Shown here: piece by piece, positions 62,004 through 64,000 of the stretch
How the letters are laid out: each line of letters starts with the position of its first letter
Numbering within the stretch: position 1 is the stretch's first letter
Source of the DNA: Streptomyces cinnabarinus
Lineage (GTDB): Bacteria; Actinomycetota; Actinomycetes; Streptomycetales; Streptomycetaceae
NCBI RefSeq assembly: GCF_027270315.1
Contig: NZ_CP114413.1
Span: 3,596,001-3,660,000, forward strand
DNA length: 64,000 nt
Direction: 5' to 3'
Made by a program: the position numbers and the translations under genes
Notes under the pieces: generated by a model
Seen by the model: only the letters and a program-made list of their open reading frames with translations
Database searches by the model: none
What the model was told of the DNA's origin: nothing

Positions 62004-62073
62004 GGTGTCCCCCGTTCGTGTCCCGACACCTCCGAACACTACGCCGCACCACTGACAACGCCCGCGCAGCGGC

Positions 62074-64000
62074 TCACGTGCCGCTCGTCACCACCGCCGC
62101 CTGCGGACGGATCGGCAGCCGGTTCACCGGACGGCCCGTCGCCGCGCGCACCGCCGAGGCGATCGCCGCGGGGGAAGCCACCACCGGCACCGCGCTCACC
62201 GCCTTCGCGCCGAACGGCGCCACCACGTCCCGTTCCTCCACCAGCTTCACGATCCTGATGTCCGGGGCGTCCAGGGCCGTTGGCAGGGCGTAGCCGGTCA
62301 GGTCGGGATGCCGTATCGAGCCGCGGGCCGTGCGCAGGTTCTCCGTCAGCGCTATGCCGACGCCCTGCGTGACGCCCGCCTCGATCCGCGCCGCGAGCTG
62401 AGCGGGGTTCAGCACCCGGCCCACGTCCTGGGCGAGCGCCAGCTCCACCACCCGGACCGAGCCCAGCTCGATGTCGACGTCCACGACCGCGCGGATCGCG
62501 CAGAACGCCAGGCCCACGAAGGCGTCGCCCTGGCCGGCCTCGTCCAGCGGCTCGGTGGGGTGCGGGCGGCACTGCGCGGTCGCCCACAGCTCCTTGCCGT
62601 CCATCGCCTCGGTGACGGTGGTCGACAGGACGCCGTCGTACGAGGTGATCTTTCCGTCGGTGATCTGGAGCAGCTCGGTGGACATACCGAACTTGTGCGC
62701 GAGGGGCTGGAGCAGCTGGGTACGGACCATCTTCGCCGCGCGCTCCACCGCACCGCCCGACACCCAGGTGTGCCGGCCGCGGCAGCCCGGGCCCGCCGGG
62801 GGCTGGTCGGTGTCGACCGGGGCGACATGGACCTCGTCGATGCCGAGGGTCTCCTGGACGATCTGGCGGGCCAGCGTGGCGAAGCCCTGGCCGGTCTCCA
62901 CCGCCGCGCACAGGACCGTGGCGATGCCGTCCTGCACCTTGACCGTCGCCGTGGAGACCTCGTCGGCGCCCTCCGTGCCCAGCATGTGCACCATGCCGAG
63001 CCCGTAGCCCACGCCGCGGCGCACCGCGCCCGGTTCGCCCGCGCCCTCGGGCCCGCCGGGCAGCAGCCACTCGTCCTCGGGGGTGTCCTTGGGCAGCGGC
63101 GGCAACGGGAAGTCGCGCACCGCCTGGAGGAGTTCGGCGACCGGCGCCGGGCAGGTGACCGTCTGGCCGGTGGGCAGGACGTCGCCAGTGGCGAGCACAT
63201 TGCGCAGGCGCAGCTCGGCCGGGTCCACGCCGAGCTTCTTGGCCAGCTTGTCCATCTGCGCCTCGTAGGCGGCGGCGACCTGCATGGCGCCCTCGCCGCG
63301 GACATGTCCTGAGGGCGGGTTGTTGGTGCGGACCGCCCAGCCCTCGATGAAGGCGTTCGGCACGACATAGGGGCCGCAGGCGAAGGACACCGCGGCCGCC
63401 AGGGCCTCGGCGGAGGTGTCCGCGTACGCGCCCGCGTCCAGCAGGATCTGCGCCTCGACCTTGACCAGCTTGCCCTCGGCGTCCGCGTGGTGACGGTAGC
63501 GCAGGAGCGTCGGATGCCGGTGGACGTGGCCGAGGAAGGACTCCTCGCGGGTGGCCGTCAGCTTCACCGGGCAGCCGGTCTTCAGCGCCAGCAGGCCCAG
63601 CGGGAGCTGGAAGCCCTGGTCCTCGCGGTCGGCGGTGGCGCCGGGGACGCCGGTGACGACGATCTTCACGCGGTCGGGCGCGAGGCCGTAGCAGGCGGCG
63701 GCGGTGTCGCGGTCGCGGTGCGGGTCGGTGGAGGCGAGGTAGAGCTCCACCCCGCCGTCCGGGCGGGGCACGGCGAGTCCGGCCTCGGCCCCGATGGGCG
63801 CCGGGTCCTGGCGGCCGATGCGGTACAGGCCCTCGACGACGATCTCGGCGGCCGCGTCGGGGTCGCCGTGGCGCAGCGGGATGTGCCGGATCAGGTTGCC
63901 GTCGGGGTGCAGCGGCTCGGCCTCGAAGGCCTGCTCGGGGTCGGTGACCGGGTCGAGGACCTCGTACTCGACGATGACCGCCGCGGCGGCCATCCGCGCG
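62074..64000 (-). CDS. Xanthine dehydrogenase-family molybdenum hydroxylase large subunit, N-terminus cut by window
   Basis: About 640 residues visible; the frame runs open past the window edge, so the ATG seen at 63993 is internal. Molybdopterin domains: GVPGATADREDQGFQLPLGLLALKTGCPVKL, RTNNPPSGHVRGEGAMQ, ETGQGFATLARQIVQETLGI, AQDVGRVLNPAQLAARIEAGV. At the usual GVGEPP catalytic glutamate the sequence reads AVSAVP, so the expected Glu is replaced by Ala. It may not be a classical xanthine dehydrogenase. Subunits for FAD and iron-sulfur would lie outside the window. Confidence 0.85.
   Translation of the reverse strand, partial: ARMAAAAVIVEYEVLDPVTDPEQAFEAEPLHPDGNLIRHIPLRHGDPDAAAEIVVEGLYRIGRQDPAPIGAEAGLAVPRPDGGVELYLASTDPHRDRDTAAACYGLAPDRVKIVVTGVPGATADREDQGFQLPLGLLALKTGCPVKLTATREESFLGHVHRHPTLLRYRHHADAEGKLVKVEAQILLDAGAYADTSAEALAAAVSFACGPYVVPNAFIEGWAVRTNNPPSGHVRGEGAMQVAAAYEAQMDKLAKKLGVDPAELRLRNVLATGDVLPTGQTVTCPAPVAELLQAVRDFPLPPLPKDTPEDEWLLPGGPEGAGEPGAVRRGVGYGLGMVHMLGTEGADEVSTATVKVQDGIATVLCAAVETGQGFATLARQIVQETLGIDEVHVAPVDTDQPPAGPGCRGRHTWVSGGAVERAAKMVRTQLLQPLAHKFGMSTELLQITDGKITSYDGVLSTTVTEAMDGKELWATAQCRPHPTEPLDEAGQGDAFVGLAFCAIRAVVDVDIELGSVRVVELALAQDVGRVLNPAQLAARIEAGVTQGVGIALTENLRTARGSIRHPDLTGYALPTALDAPDIRIVKLVEERDVVAPFGAKAVSAVPVVASPAAIASAVRAATGRPVNRLPIRPQAAVVTSGT

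Overview
The window is a piece of a Streptomyces chromosome. GC is very high, codon third positions are mostly G or C, GTG starts and GTGA/ATGA stop-start overlaps are frequent, and there are typical Streptomyces genes (ssgG, the NagF/NagE PTS, DUF1707, DUF3618, RDD proteins, XRE-DUF397 pairs). From memory, the order nagF-nagE1-nagE2, then cysM-cysO-mec, pncB-pncA, ssgG and hppD matches the part of the Streptomyces coelicolor map around SCO2900-SCO2945. No rRNA, CRISPR array, prophage or complete transposon was seen.

Layout. 1-2475: tail of a secreted GH30 galactanase, a SEC-C protein and an SRPBCC protein. 2577-9476: an accessory island that is visibly less GC-rich than its flanks. It holds a PLD-nuclease/SF2-helicase/DUF3427 protein, a one-pass membrane protein, an SRA-type modified-DNA reader fused to what looks like a catalytically damaged nuclease domain, and an RsbW-like ATPase / XRE regulator / DUF397-like trio of the whiJ-abaA kind. 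Two island genes carry TTA codons, so bldA control is possible. 9568-31610: housekeeping genes. These are an alpha/beta hydrolase, a GT2 glycosyltransferase, a cyclophilin, a Tat-exported LAxTG-anchored lyase-like protein, an SGNH esterase, a DUF990-type ABC exporter, a class A PBP, an SMR guanidinium exporter gene behind a guanidine-III riboswitch, Bcp, tRNA-Leu, RdgB, RNase PH, and the N-acetylglucosamine PTS with DasR (dre) operators.

31623-40431: an MBL hydrolase, a membrane-tethered MazF/PemK-like protein, the CysM-CysO-Mec sulfur-carrier cysteine pathway with a short cysteine-ending leader peptide, an amino-acid permease, DUF2017-ClpS, the NAD-salvage pair PncB-PncA, and a 191-bp MITE-like element between two convergent stop codons. 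40553-49520: a secreted M6 metalloprotease, two RDD membrane proteins, ssgG, an FAD-linked oxidase and a TPR protein. 49529-55825: HppD divergent from an Lrp/AsnC regulator that is translationally fused to a four-gene osmoprotectant ABC operon, then a Lon-like protease whose stop codon lies in a remnant of the same MITE. 55870-64000: an IclR regulator, an SF2 helicase, a Doc toxin-antitoxin pair, an MFS exporter, tRNA-Cys overlapped antisense by a GNAT gene, a SUKH-4 protein, and the C-terminal part of a molybdenum hydroxylase large subunit cut by the window edge.

Candidates for undescribed biology: the helicase plus SRA-reader island (2577-7432) as a modification-dependent defence unit with split catalytic functions; the MITE family that supplies stop codons; and the membrane-tethered MazF-like protein with no antitoxin. 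All domain names are from sequence recognition alone; no database search was run.
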